NCBI GenBank assembly: GCA_963780635.1
Contig: CAWACW010000013.1
Span: forward strand, 868,001-932,000
Direction of reading: 5' to 3'
DNA length: 64,000 nucleotides
Origin: DATEPR01 sp963780635
GTDB taxonomy: Bacteria; Actinomycetota; Actinomycetes; Mycobacteriales; Pseudonocardiaceae
Shown here: positions 17,979 to 26,835 of the stretch, in pieces
Position numbering within the stretch: position 1 is the stretch's first letter
Layout: each line of letters opens with the position of its first letter
Program-made: the position numbers and the translations under genes
The notes under the pieces: generated by a model
The model's database searches: none
What the model saw: only the letters and a program-made list of their open reading frames with translations
What the model was told of the DNA's origin: nothing

Positions 17979-18181
17979 ACACTGACGACTGACAACGCAA
18001 CCCGGCATGAACCGTCCCGGCCCCACAATGCGGCGTCCACCGCCGCGCCACCTCACATCGCCCGGCCTGCTCGGCGACGGGCGGCGCCGGGACGGCCGAA
18101 CGGCGGCGACCGCGCGGGTGCGCGGTTTCGCCGCCAACAACCCCGGCGCCGGGCCGCACGGCGACTACAGCCAAGCCCCCG

Positions 18182-19543
18182 TCAGTGGACCCAGCGCAGT
18201 TCGGCAACGATCTGGTCCGGGGTCGCGTTGGCGAAGTGCTCGATCTCGCCTCGGCGCACGGCGAGGATCGCGGCGATGAGCTGGTCGCCGAAGGCGGCCG
18301 TCAACGCTGTGTCGGCGGCGAAGGCGGCCGTCGAATCGGCCAATGAGGACGGCAGCTGCCGGATGCCGTTGCGCCGGCGTTCCTCGTCGGTGAGCAGGGC
18401 CGGGTCGATGTCCAACGGGTCCGGCAGCGTGGCCTTCTCGTCCACGCCGGCCAGGCCCGCGAAGATCAGCGCGGCCACCACGAGATACGGGTTGGCGGTC
18501 TGGTCGAAGGCCTTCACCTCCAGGTTCGCCGCCCACGCCCGGCTGCCGGTCGCGCCCGTCACCAGGCGCAGCGCGGCCTCCCGGTTCTCCAGGCCCCACA
18601 CGGCGTACGCGCCTGCCCAATGCTGCGGCACCAGCCGCAGGTAACTGGCCACTGATGGCGCGCCGATCGCCAGCAGCGCGGGCAGCCGGTGCAGGATGCC
18701 GGCGGCGAACGACTCGCCCACGTCGGTCAACCCGAACGGTCCTTCGCCGCCCGCGCACAGGTTCCGCTCGCCGTCCCACACGCTCAGGTGCACGTGGCCG
18801 CCGTTGCCGACCCCGTCGGCGAGCACCTTCGGCGCGAAGGACGCCCGCAGCCCGTGTCGCCGGCTGACCGCGCGGATCGTCTCGCGGATCAGCACGTAGT
18901 CGTCGGCCGCCGCGATCGGATCCGCGGCCGCGACCGACACCTCGAACTGGCCCGGGCTGTACTCGGGGTGGACCTGCTCGACGGACACGCCTTGCTCGGC
19001 GAGGGCGACAGCGACGTCCAGCAGGTAGTCCGATCGGGACACCAGGCGCGCGTAGCCGTAGGCGGGACCGCGTGCGGCGGGCTGGAAGTCGTCCGTGTCC
19101 AGGCCGATGACCCACTCCACCTCGAAAGCGCATTTCGCCGTGTAGCCGCGTGCCGCCAGCTCGCGCAGCGCGGCATGCGCGAGGCCACGCTGGTCACCGG
19201 GATGCGGGTCGCCGTCCTGCGTGAACCGGTCGGCGGGTGCCCAGGCCCAGCCGGGTTGAGCGGTCAGGACCGTCAGCCGCGACAGGTCCGGGTGCAGCCG
19301 CAGGTCACCGACCGCGCCGGAGGTCATGGCCTCGTCGTTGAACAGGAACGTGTCGAAGCACGGCGACGCCCCGATACCCCAGGCGGCTGCCGATTCCAGC
19401 CGTTCCAGCGGGACGGCCTTGGTCCGGGTGATGCCGCTGTTGTCCACCCAGGTCACGGCGACCAGCCGCACCCCCCGTGCGCCCAGCTCGGGCCGCAGCG
19501 CCCGAGCGCGGTCCGCGGCCGTCCTGCGTGCTGCCTCATCCAC
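18182..19543 (-). CDS. Glutamine synthetase-like enzyme (gamma-glutamyl-amide ligase, FluG/GlnA4-like)
   Basis: A 453-aa GS-fold protein. The N-terminal beta-grasp domain has AVTWVDNSGITRTKAVP. The catalytic domain has EQVHPEYSPGQFEVS (glutamate/metal ligands), NGGHVHLSVWDG (metal and nucleotide loop), and GLENREAALRLV where true GS has NRSASIRIP. The shortened adenylylation-loop region and absent NRxxxxRIP argue against housekeeping GlnA. It is divergent from an APC permease and an amidohydrolase. In fungi FluG fuses the same two enzyme domains, so a gamma-glutamylation pathway for an amine is likely. Confidence 0.85.
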   Translation of the reverse strand: MDEAARRTAADRARALRPELGARGVRLVAVTWVDNSGITRTKAVPLERLESAAAWGIGASPCFDTFLFNDEAMTSGAVGDLRLHPDLSRLTVLTAQPGWAWAPADRFTQDGDPHPGDQRGLAHAALRELAARGYTAKCAFEVEWVIGLDTDDFQPAARGPAYGYARLVSRSDYLLDVAVALAEQGVSVEQVHPEYSPGQFEVSVAAADPIAAADDYVLIRETIRAVSRRHGLRASFAPKVLADGVGNGGHVHLSVWDGERNLCAGGEGPFGLTDVGESFAAGILHRLPALLAIGAPSVASYLRLVPQHWAGAYAVWGLENREAALRLVTGATGSRAWAANLEVKAFDQTANPYLVVAALIFAGLAGVDEKATLPDPLDIDPALLTDEERRRNGIRQLPSSLADSTAAFAADTALTAAFGDQLIAAILAVRRGEIEHFANATPDQIVAELRWVH

Positions 19544-19660
19544 CGGGACACCTCACCTGACGCTCTGCCACCACCGGGCTTGCCATTTCCGGGCATCAGC
19601 GCGACGCTACCGCAGGCAGGCGCCGGTTCGAGCGCCGTCCCGTGATCGCAGGGAGTCGCC

Positions 19661-21130
19661 ATGTCCGAACCCACGGAAACCGCGATCCAATCCCCCGCTT
19701 CCGCGCGCTCCGGGCCAGGGCTGCGCCGCAACCTGTCGGTCTGGCAGGCCGTCGGCCTGTCGGTCGCCCTGATGGCACCGAGCATGGCAGCCAACATCAA
19801 TCCGCAGCAGACCGGTATCGCCGCCGGCAGAGCCGTGCCGCTGGCGTTCGTCCTGTCGGCGGTGGGCGTGCTGCTGGTCGCCTACGGGTTCGTCCGGCTC
19901 TGCCAGTACTACCAGCACGCCGGGTCGGTCTACGCGTTCGTCGGGGCCACGCTGGGCCCGAGGACCGGTGTGGTGTCCGGGATCGGGCTGCTGGGTACGT
20001 ACACGTTCTACGCGGTCGTCACGTCCTCGGCGGCAGGCAACCTGGGTACGGCGTTCCTCACCGAGGTGGGCATCTGGCCGAACCCGCCGACGTGGGCACC
20101 GTTCGTGTTGGTCGCCATCGCGCTGGCAGGCGCGTGGCTGCTGGCGGTGACACCGGCCAAGCGCGGGACGAGCATTCTGTTGACCATCGAGGGCGTCACC
20201 GTCGCGTTGATCCTGCTGATCACGGTGATCATCCTGGTGCGCTTGGTCTCCGGGACCGCGCCCGCCGGACAGCACTTCACGCTCCAGGTGTTCTCGCCGA
20301 ACGTCGCCGTGTCGCAGGTGTTCCTCGGCGCGGTGTTCGGGTTCCTGTCCTTCGCCGGGTTCGAGGCAGCGTCGACGCTGGGCGAGGAGACGAACGACGC
20401 GCGCCGCAACATCCCGCGCGCCATCCTCGGCACCGCCATCTTCGGCGGCATCTACTTCATCGTGGTGACGGCCGTCGAGATGATGGGCTTCGGCACGGAC
20501 GCGGCGGGCGTGAGCCGGTTCACCAAGTCGTCGTCGCTGCTGGGCGATCTCGGTGGCAGCTACGTCGGGTCGTGGGTCGGCGACGTGATCAGCCTGGGTG
20601 CCACCATCAGCGCGTTCGGCTGCTGCCTGGCGTGTGTGGTGGGCGGGTCGCGGCTGCTGTACGCGGTGTCCCGGGACACGGTCGGCAACCGCGGGCTGGG
20701 CGTGCTGTCCACCAGGAGCACTCCGGCGCGCGCGGTCGCGGTGGTCGTCGGGATCGCGACGGGCATCATCGTGCTGTCCGCGCTGGCCTTCGGCGCGACG
20801 GCCACCGACACATTCGCCTGGTCGGGCAGCATCGGCACGCTGATCATCCTGGTGATCTACATCCTCACCACGATCGGCGCCGTGCGGCTGATCTTCGTGC
20901 AGCGCAAGATCCAGGTGCCGATGTGGGAGATCATCCTGCCGGTGCTCGGCATCGTCGTGCTCGGCTACACCGTCTACGTGAACCTGGTGCCGTACCCGAC
21001 ATCCGGTCCGGCACGGTGGTTCCCGGTGGTGGCGGGCGGCATCCTCGTGCTGGCGATCATCGCGGTGCTGGCGGCACCGCGAGTGTTCAGCCGGGTAGGG
21101 CAGCGGCTCACCGAGTCGGAGCTGACATGA
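19661..21130 (+). CDS. APC-superfamily permease of the FluG-like locus
   Basis: A 489-aa permease with about 12 spans. It opens with QAVGLSVALMAPSMAANINPQQT, and has FGFLSFAGFEAASTLGEETNDARRNIPRAI (in parts: FLSFAGFEAASTLGEE, RRNIPRAI), the typical TM6 region of amino-acid/amine permeases. GGGAG precedes ATG 19661. The stop overlaps the amidohydrolase ATG, and the gene is divergent from the GS-like ligase with a 117-bp shared promoter region. It is probably the importer of the amine or amide handled by the two enzymes. Confidence 0.85.
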   Translation: MSEPTETAIQSPASARSGPGLRRNLSVWQAVGLSVALMAPSMAANINPQQTGIAAGRAVPLAFVLSAVGVLLVAYGFVRLCQYYQHAGSVYAFVGATLGPRTGVVSGIGLLGTYTFYAVVTSSAAGNLGTAFLTEVGIWPNPPTWAPFVLVAIALAGAWLLAVTPAKRGTSILLTIEGVTVALILLITVIILVRLVSGTAPAGQHFTLQVFSPNVAVSQVFLGAVFGFLSFAGFEAASTLGEETNDARRNIPRAILGTAIFGGIYFIVVTAVEMMGFGTDAAGVSRFTKSSSLLGDLGGSYVGSWVGDVISLGATISAFGCCLACVVGGSRLLYAVSRDTVGNRGLGVLSTRSTPARAVAVVVGIATGIIVLSALAFGATATDTFAWSGSIGTLIILVIYILTTIGAVRLIFVQRKIQVPMWEIILPVLGIVVLGYTVYVNLVPYPTSGPARWFPVVAGGILVLAIIAVLAAPRVFSRVGQRLTESELT

Positions 21131-22248
21131 CGCGGCCCTGGGACGCCGTGCCGCTGGTCGACCACCACTGTCACGGCGTCCTGCGCGCCGCCGTGGACCG
21201 TGCCGGGTTCGAGGAGCAGCTGACCGAATCGGACGGCCCCAGCCCGCTGGGCACGACACTGTTCGACTCGCTCATCGGTCTCGCGGTGCGGCGCTGGTGC
21301 CCACCGGTGCTGGACCTGCCTGCGCATGTAAGCCCCGAGGTCTATCTGGCCAGGCGCGCCGAACTCGGGACCGAGGAGGTGAACCGGCGCTTCCTGGCCA
21401 CCACGGGCACGACGGATTACCTCGTGGACGGCGGTTTCCGCCCCGATTTGATCACGTCAGCCGAGGAACTGGGCAGCATCGCCGGTGCCCGGGCGCACGA
21501 CATCGTCCGGCTGGAACTGCTCGCCGAGGACGTGGTGCGGGCGGGCACGTCGGCGAGCACGTTCGCCGACGACTGTGCCGAGGCACTGGCCAAGCGTGCC
21601 ACGACGGCCGTCGGCTGCAAGTCCATCGCCGCCTACCGAGTCGGCCTGCGCCTGGCAGGCGAACGCCCGAGCGACGCCGAGGTACGGCCGGCCGCCGAAC
21701 GCCTGCTGTCCACGGCGGACGGACCCATCCGGCTGGCCGATCCAGTGCTGCACCGGTTGCTGGTGTGGTTGGCCGTCGACCAGCGGCTGCCCGTCCAGTT
21801 CCACGTCGGCTACGGCGATGCCGACGTCGACCTGCACGAGTGCGACCCGCTGCTGCTCACCGACCTGCTCCGGGCGACGAAGCCGTCAGGCGTGCCGATG
21901 TTGTTGCTGCACAACTACCCCTTCCATCGCAACGCCGGCTACCTGGCACAGGTGTTCCCGCACGTGTTCGCGGACGTCGGCCTGGCGACGCACAACGTAG
22001 GCAGGCGGGCGAGCGCGGTGCTCGCCGAGGCCCTCGAACTGGTGCCGTTCGGCAAGTTCCTGTTCTCCAGCGACGCGTTCGGCCTCGCAGAGCACTACCA
22101 CCTGGGCACGCTGCTGTTCCGCCACGCGCTGTCGGATTTCCTGACCGCGGCGGTGGCGGCGGACGACATGACCGAGGACGACGCCATGCGGACGGCAGAG
22201 CTGATCGGCTTCCGCAATGCGCGGCGCGCGTACGGCTTGCCAGACTGA
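21127..22248 (+). CDS. Amidohydrolase (FluG N-domain-like)
   Basis: A 373-aa amidohydrolase_2 protein. The metal-binding DHHCHG is at residues ~12-17, a second histidine is in VQFHVGYGDADVDL, HNYPFHRNAGYLA follows, and the final FSSDAFG supplies the aspartate. This set is that of FluG-type amidohydrolases. In fungal FluG the same domain is fused to a GS-like domain; here the GS-like gene is separate but adjacent. The ATG lies in the permease stop (ATGA), so translation is coupled. Confidence 0.85.
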   Translation: MTRPWDAVPLVDHHCHGVLRAAVDRAGFEEQLTESDGPSPLGTTLFDSLIGLAVRRWCPPVLDLPAHVSPEVYLARRAELGTEEVNRRFLATTGTTDYLVDGGFRPDLITSAEELGSIAGARAHDIVRLELLAEDVVRAGTSASTFADDCAEALAKRATTAVGCKSIAAYRVGLRLAGERPSDAEVRPAAERLLSTADGPIRLADPVLHRLLVWLAVDQRLPVQFHVGYGDADVDLHECDPLLLTDLLRATKPSGVPMLLLHNYPFHRNAGYLAQVFPHVFADVGLATHNVGRRASAVLAEALELVPFGKFLFSSDAFGLAEHYHLGTLLFRHALSDFLTAAVAADDMTEDDAMRTAELIGFRNARRAYGLPD

Positions 22249-22922
22249 GACCGCGCACAGACCGCCCCGGCAGGCGATCCGCGGGAGCGCCCCACGCGGC
22301 GCCGTGGCCGGGACCGCAGCCACCGGACGAGCAACACCGTATGTACCGATGTGGCCGGCCGCTGCGCGGCTCGGGGCCGCCAAGGCGTTCGGCCGACGGA
22401 TCGGCCACCCGCCCCAGCGGTCGACGCCGGACCAGCGAACGCATCTGAGCTACCGCCACCATCACCCACACACCGACAGGCCGGCCACCGACGAAGCCCC
22501 ACCACCCGCCCCAGCGACCGACCCCACACCGGCGAACACATCCCAGCTACCGCCAGCATTGCCCGCCGCCGCGCACGCTCCGGCGGCCCGCCCGGCCAGT
22601 CCGGCCACCGGCGCACCGCTGGACTCCGGCCCAGCCGAAACACCTCGGCGGCCGCCGGCACCGACCTCCGCACACGCAGCGGTGAGAGGCGGTCCGGCGG
22701 CGAGCCCGACCAGCGGCGCCGGACGAATCGTGCGATCCGCGATGAGTACGGCAGGTGTCGGGATGGACTCGTCATGATCAGTGGCCTCCTTTGTGCTCGG
22801 TGTAGGAACCCCAACGGCCGCGCGGCGGTTGCAGGTCTCCACGATCGAGCTACTTGGAGTCGCCCGTCCGGGTACGTACGCCGCGGACAGAAGCTGTCCG
22901 CGACAGCCGTTAGCCTGCGGAG
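22249..22922. other. 674-bp gap with a diverged 97-bp tandem duplication
   Basis: No convincing gene. Segments 22405-22458 and 22502-22555 match at 45 of 54 positions with a 97-bp offset, both ending AGCTACCGCCA. Translations of either strand are Pro/Ala/Thr or Gly/Ala rich without family features. Near the right edge GGACAG-AAG-CTGTCC (22885-22899) is a small palindrome and TAGCCT (22911-22916) is a likely -10 for the next, leaderless gene. Confidence 0.6.
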
Positions 22923-24011
22923 ATGGATCTGCGTCAGCTCAACCGGGCCAGCCTGCAACGGCAGTTGCTGCTGTACCGAGCCGACACGTCGGTGGGTGCC
23001 GCTGTGGAGCACATCGGCGGCCTCCAGGCTCAGGCACCGAACGCGCCCTACGTCGGCCTCTGGAGCCGGATCCGCGACTTCCGGCCGACCGAGCTGGCCG
23101 ATGCCCTCAACGACCGCCGCCTGGTCCGGACCACGTTGCAACGCGCGACCATCCATCTGGTCACCGCCGCCGACGCCGTCGCCTGGTACCCCCTGGTGCG
23201 TCCGGTGATGGCACGCGGCTTCGCCACGAACTTCGGGCGCAGGCTGCCGGATGTCGATCTGACCGAACTCGTGGACGCCGCCACCGCACTGCTCGCGGAC
23301 CGGCCACGGACCAGGGTCGAACTCGGGCAAGCGCTTGCGCGGCAATGGCCCGGCCGGGACACCACCGCTCTCGCTCAGGCCGCGACCTATCTGGTGCCCG
23401 TCGTGCAAGTGCCGCCGCGCGGGATCTGGGGCCGGACCGGCAGGGCCGCGTGGCAGTCGACGCCGACCTGGTTGCCGGACACGCGTCCGAAGCCCGCGAC
23501 GCTCGACGATCTCGTCCTGCGCTGCCTCGCCGCATTCGGCCCGGCGTCCGTGCGCGACATCCAGACGTGGTGCGGTCTGACCCGGCTCCGTGAGGTCACC
23601 GACCGCCTCGGTGACCGGCTGCGCACCTACCGGGACGAGCACGGCACGACATTGTTCGACCTGCCCGACGCCGACCTGCCCGACCCGGGAACGCCCGCGC
23701 CGCCGCGGTTTCTGCCCGAGTACGACAACCTGCTGCTCTCCTACGCCGACCGGGCCCGCGTCGGTGCCGACCACCGCAGCGTGCCGCTGCCGCCCGGGGT
23801 CGGCGGCGTCGCGGGCAGTGTGCTGGTGGACGGGTTCTGGCGGGCCGACTGGCGACTGCGGCGGGAAGGTGGGACCACGACACTCGTGGTCGAGCCGTTC
23901 GACCGGCTCCCCCGCCGGGACGTCGCCGAGGTGACCGCGGAGGGCAGGCGACTGCTCGGCTTCGTCGCCGCGGACGCCGAACGACACGAGGTGGCGTTCG
24001 TGCGGCGATGA
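22923..24011 (+). CDS. Winged-helix DNA glycosylase-like protein, AlkZ/HTH_42 family
   Basis: A 362-aa protein of the HTH_42 (AlkZ/AlkX/YcaQ) family. Early residues LQRQLLL precede IGGLQAQAPNAPYVGLWSR, which includes the Q-A-Q motif (about residues 35-37) at the position of the catalytic Q-x-Q/Q-x-D motif. Winged-helix repeats follow, including TRVELGQAL and FGPASVRDIQTWCGL, and LPEYDNLLLSYADR is a conserved late segment. AlkZ unhooks interstrand crosslinks made by azinomycin-like agents. TAGCCT six bases before ATG 22923 suggests a leaderless message. Confidence 0.8.
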   Translation: MDLRQLNRASLQRQLLLYRADTSVGAAVEHIGGLQAQAPNAPYVGLWSRIRDFRPTELADALNDRRLVRTTLQRATIHLVTAADAVAWYPLVRPVMARGFATNFGRRLPDVDLTELVDAATALLADRPRTRVELGQALARQWPGRDTTALAQAATYLVPVVQVPPRGIWGRTGRAAWQSTPTWLPDTRPKPATLDDLVLRCLAAFGPASVRDIQTWCGLTRLREVTDRLGDRLRTYRDEHGTTLFDLPDADLPDPGTPAPPRFLPEYDNLLLSYADRARVGADHRSVPLPPGVGGVAGSVLVDGFWRADWRLRREGGTTTLVVEPFDRLPRRDVAEVTAEGRRLLGFVAADAERHEVAFVRR

Positions 24012-24064
24012 GGCCGCCAGGGCCGAGTGCGAACTCGCGGCCGCCGGGTAATGTTCGGCCGGCC

Positions 24065-25099
24065 ATGAAACCCCCTTACGGAGACCAACTGCGCGACGAA
24101 CTGGGCGCACCGAAGTGGCGGCGGCAGTTGGCCAGTAGCCCTCGGTCCTTGGTCTGGACCGCGGACCTCGGCTCGACGCCGGTCGTCGTCAAGCAGGTCA
24201 TCGGCGAGCCTGCTGCCGCGACGCGGTTCGAGCGGGAGGTCACCGCGCTCACGCTCGCCGCCCGCGCCGACCCGCCCGTCGCGCCACGCCTGCTCGGCAC
24301 CGACCCCGCGCACCACGTGCTGGTCCTCGAGTACGTCGCGAGCGTCCCGCTGCCGGAGGACTGGCTGGTCGGCTACGCGACCGCGCTCGCGCGCCTGCAC
24401 GCCACCACGACCGAGGCCGACGCCGGTGCGCTCCCCCGTTGGTCACCGCCGGACACGACCGATGTGCTCGCCTTCCTGAAGCTGGCCCGCAACTTCGACG
24501 TCGCCGTGCCCCGTCTGGTCGGCGGCGAACTGGACGCGCTGCTGCGTAGGGCGCAGCCGTCCGGCCGACCGGCGCTGCTACACGGGGATCCCTGCCCGCC
24601 CAACGATCTGCACACCGCGACCGGCGTCCGCTGGGTCGACTTCGAGCGGGCCTCGCTCGGCGACGGCCTGACCGAGCTGGCCTACCTCCGAATCGGATTC
24701 CCGACCTGCTGGTGCGCCACCGCGCCCGAGCCGGAGGCTGCCGAACTCGCGTACGCCGCGGCGTGGCGGGCGGCCACCGGCACCGATCCGACGGGCGATC
24801 TCACCGACGCCTGCGCCTGCTGGCTGCTGCGCGGCGACGCCCTGGTCGAGCAAGCCCGCCGGGGTACCACCGATCACCTGGCCGAAGCGCTGCACACCGA
24901 CTGGGCGTGGGGTACGGCGACCGCCCGGCAGCGGCTGCTGCACCGGCTGGGCGTGGTGGCCGAACTGGCCACCGACGACACCGCGTTGCCCGCGTTCGGC
25001 CGGCTGTGTGCCGACCTGCGCGATCAGGCCGGCACCCGGTGGCCCGGCTTGCGGCCGCTGCCGACCAGCCGGGCGACCGCACCGATCATCCCGCGGTGA
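24065..25099 (+). CDS. Aminoglycoside phosphotransferase-family kinase
   Basis: A 344-aa APH-fold protein. VVVKQVIG is the ATP-anchoring lysine strand, LLHGDPCPPNDL is the catalytic loop (Brenner motif H-x-D-x-x-x-x-N), and VDFERASLGDG gives the metal-binding aspartate in place of DWE. APH-like kinases phosphorylate aminoglycosides, macrolides, choline, maltose or homoserine; nothing here selects among them. ATG 24065 follows TAATGT at 24048. It overlaps the convergent SDR gene by 14 bp. Confidence 0.8.
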   Translation: MKPPYGDQLRDELGAPKWRRQLASSPRSLVWTADLGSTPVVVKQVIGEPAAATRFEREVTALTLAARADPPVAPRLLGTDPAHHVLVLEYVASVPLPEDWLVGYATALARLHATTTEADAGALPRWSPPDTTDVLAFLKLARNFDVAVPRLVGGELDALLRRAQPSGRPALLHGDPCPPNDLHTATGVRWVDFERASLGDGLTELAYLRIGFPTCWCATAPEPEAAELAYAAAWRAATGTDPTGDLTDACACWLLRGDALVEQARRGTTDHLAEALHTDWAWGTATARQRLLHRLGVVAELATDDTALPAFGRLCADLRDQAGTRWPGLRPLPTSRATAPIIPR

Positions 25100-25793
25100 C
25101 CGGGTAGAGCGTTGCGATGTCGGCCGACAACCCGGCCTTGACCTGGCGGCTGACGTCGTCGACGAGTACCTCCTCGGCCCCGTTGGTCAGCGCCGCCAGC
25201 ACCTGGTCGACGACCGCTGACGGTGCCGTCTTCGGCGAGGTCACCGTGGCCGCCATGTCGGTGTCCAGGAAACCGGCGTGCACCGCGACCACCAGCGTGC
25301 CGTTGGGCCGTAGCGCCAGGCGCAGGCTGTTCGTGACCGACCACGCGGCCGATTTCGATGCCCCGTACGCGGCGAAGCCGGGCAGGCTGCGCCACGACGC
25401 CACGGACAGCACGTTGACCAGCGCACCTCCGCCGTTCGCGGCCAGGATCGGCGCGAAGGCGCGGGATATCGCGAGCGTGCCGAACAGGTTGGTCTCCAGA
25501 TCGGCGCGCAGCGAGGCCTCGAGGTCGTCGGCGAGCGCGTTCGCCGAGTGGAAGACGCCGGCGTTGTTGATCACCAGGTTCACGTCGGTCAGCTGTGCCG
25601 CGACGGCGGCGACCTGATCGGGGTCGGTGATGTCCAGCCGGACCGGGACCTGACCGGGCTCGGCCGGCTGGTACTCGGAGCGGGCGGCGCCGTACACGGT
25701 GGCGGCTCCCCCGCCGAGCAGGCCGCGGACGAAAGCGGCACCCAGTCCCCTGTTCGCGCCGGTCACCAGCGCGACGGATCCCTTGACGTCCAT
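25086..25793 (-). CDS. Short-chain dehydrogenase/reductase (SDR)
   Basis: A 235-aa classical SDR. TGANRGLGAAF is the cofactor loop, NNAGV follows, catalytic serine is in LSVASW and the YGASK motif gives Tyr/Lys. The arginine directly after TGAN and ARSE after strand 2 favour NADPH. The start ATG 25793 (MDVKGSVALVTGAN) has GAGGAGT upstream; an in-frame start further left would add an implausible basic leader. Substrate unknown. Confidence 0.85.
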   Translation of the reverse strand: MDVKGSVALVTGANRGLGAAFVRGLLGGGAATVYGAARSEYQPAEPGQVPVRLDITDPDQVAAVAAQLTDVNLVINNAGVFHSANALADDLEASLRADLETNLFGTLAISRAFAPILAANGGGALVNVLSVASWRSLPGFAAYGASKSAAWSVTNSLRLALRPNGTLVVAVHAGFLDTDMAATVTSPKTAPSAVVDQVLAALTNGAEEVLVDDVSRQVKAGLSADIATLYPVTAG

Positions 25794-26133
25794 CTGCCCA
25801 GACTCCTCAGTGGGTCGTGTTTTACTACCTACTGCGACCGTAGCCGGGTCGGTTGGGATCCGCAACCCACCCCTCCCGCGAATTAGTCCGTCATGGACAT
25901 TAACTGTTTCGCGGTAATGTACTGAGGGCGCTTTCCAAATACGTTTGCGAACCACGGCAGACATTCGGAGTAACGCGCCACCAAAGAGTGGACACTGCCT
26001 CTAAGGTCGTGTAGACACGACCATCGTGCGTTCAAATAAGGGGCGCGCACGGGGTCCGACGGCACCATTTCGTGTCGCTCTTCCCGCGCTGCCCGCCATA
26101 GCTGTCCGCCGAGTCACGGTGTGATCGGAGACG
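25794..26133. other. 340-bp intergenic region, locally AT-richer, with a palindrome
   Basis: It holds the promoters of the divergent SDR and GOLPH3 genes. The stretch 25880-26045 is clearly lower in GC than the surroundings. GGTCGTGT-AG-ACACGACC (26005-26022) is a perfect 8-bp-arm inverted repeat that could be an operator. No gene is seen. Confidence 0.5.
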
Positions 26134-26784
26134 ATGAGACCAGCAGCATTGTGGCTTGCCGATGAGTTCTTCCTGGTCGCTCACAGGGACTACGACGGTA
26201 GACCCCGCCTCAATTCGTCTGCCCAGACATTGGGCCTAGCCGGCGCATTGCTGATCGAACTGGCATTGCACCGCAAGATAAGGATCAACCCACAGCAGTT
26301 GGAACTCGTCGTGGCCAATTCCGATCAACCTCCACCGGATGCGACCGCGCACGCGGTAATGGACCAACTGGCCGCGGAACCGGAGATCATGTCGATCTCG
26401 ACATGGTTGAAGTTCCTCGGCCAGACGTCCACGCAGCGCGTCGCGGACCGGCTGGTGCGTACCGGGCTGGTTCGGCCGCAGCTGACCGGGCCGCCCTGGC
26501 GACGCAGCGTGCTGCATCCGCCACTGGACGTCAACGAGGCGATCCTGCCCGCGGTCCGGATCCGCGCCGTCGCCGAGCGGCACGAGCCGATGGAGCTGTC
26601 CGACGCCCTGCTCACGGGGCTGGCGGCGGCCACCGGCCTGGACGGATTCCTGCTCCAGGACCTGGACGCCGAAGGGCGCCAGTTCCTCCGCGACGTGATC
26701 GGCCAACTGCCACGACCGCTGCACTGTCTCGTCGCCGAAACGAAAGCCGCCGTCGGCGCCGCGGTGCTCGCCCGCAGACGCTGA
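26134..26784 (+). CDS. GOLPH3/VPS74 (GPP34) family protein
   Basis: A 216-aa protein of the GPP34 fold: LWLADEFFLVAHRDYDGRPRL at the N terminus, then LAGALLIELALHRKIRI and LADRLVRTGLV-type helices. Eukaryotic members bind phosphatidylinositol-4-phosphate in Golgi; bacterial members are abundant in actinomycetes and of unknown role. The usual beta-hairpin region is present. GGAGACG precedes ATG 26134. It stands alone, 51 bp before an APC permease. Confidence 0.8.
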   Translation: MRPAALWLADEFFLVAHRDYDGRPRLNSSAQTLGLAGALLIELALHRKIRINPQQLELVVANSDQPPPDATAHAVMDQLAAEPEIMSISTWLKFLGQTSTQRVADRLVRTGLVRPQLTGPPWRRSVLHPPLDVNEAILPAVRIRAVAERHEPMELSDALLTGLAAATGLDGFLLQDLDAEGRQFLRDVIGQLPRPLHCLVAETKAAVGAAVLARRR

Positions 26785-26835
26785 CGGCATCCAGCACGCG
26801 TTCGTCCACAGTTTCACACACCATTGGAGTCCAGT

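Noticed and set aside
18007..18279. Small plus-strand gene between the serine hydrolase and the GS-like gene
   Set aside because: Low-complexity Arg/Pro/Gly translation, no RBS, and overlap with the end of the clear GS-like gene.
18182..19543. Housekeeping glutamine synthetase GlnA
   Set aside because: The NRxxxxRIP and adenylylation segments of GlnA are replaced; neighbours indicate an amine-specific ligase.
22095..24110. 671-codon minus-strand frame
   Set aside because: It runs antisense to two recognisable genes; its composition is that of a shadow frame.
25883..26068. 61-codon minus-strand frame in the AT-richer gap
   Set aside because: No RBS, no similarity pattern, and it overlaps the palindrome at 26005-26022, which looks regulatory.
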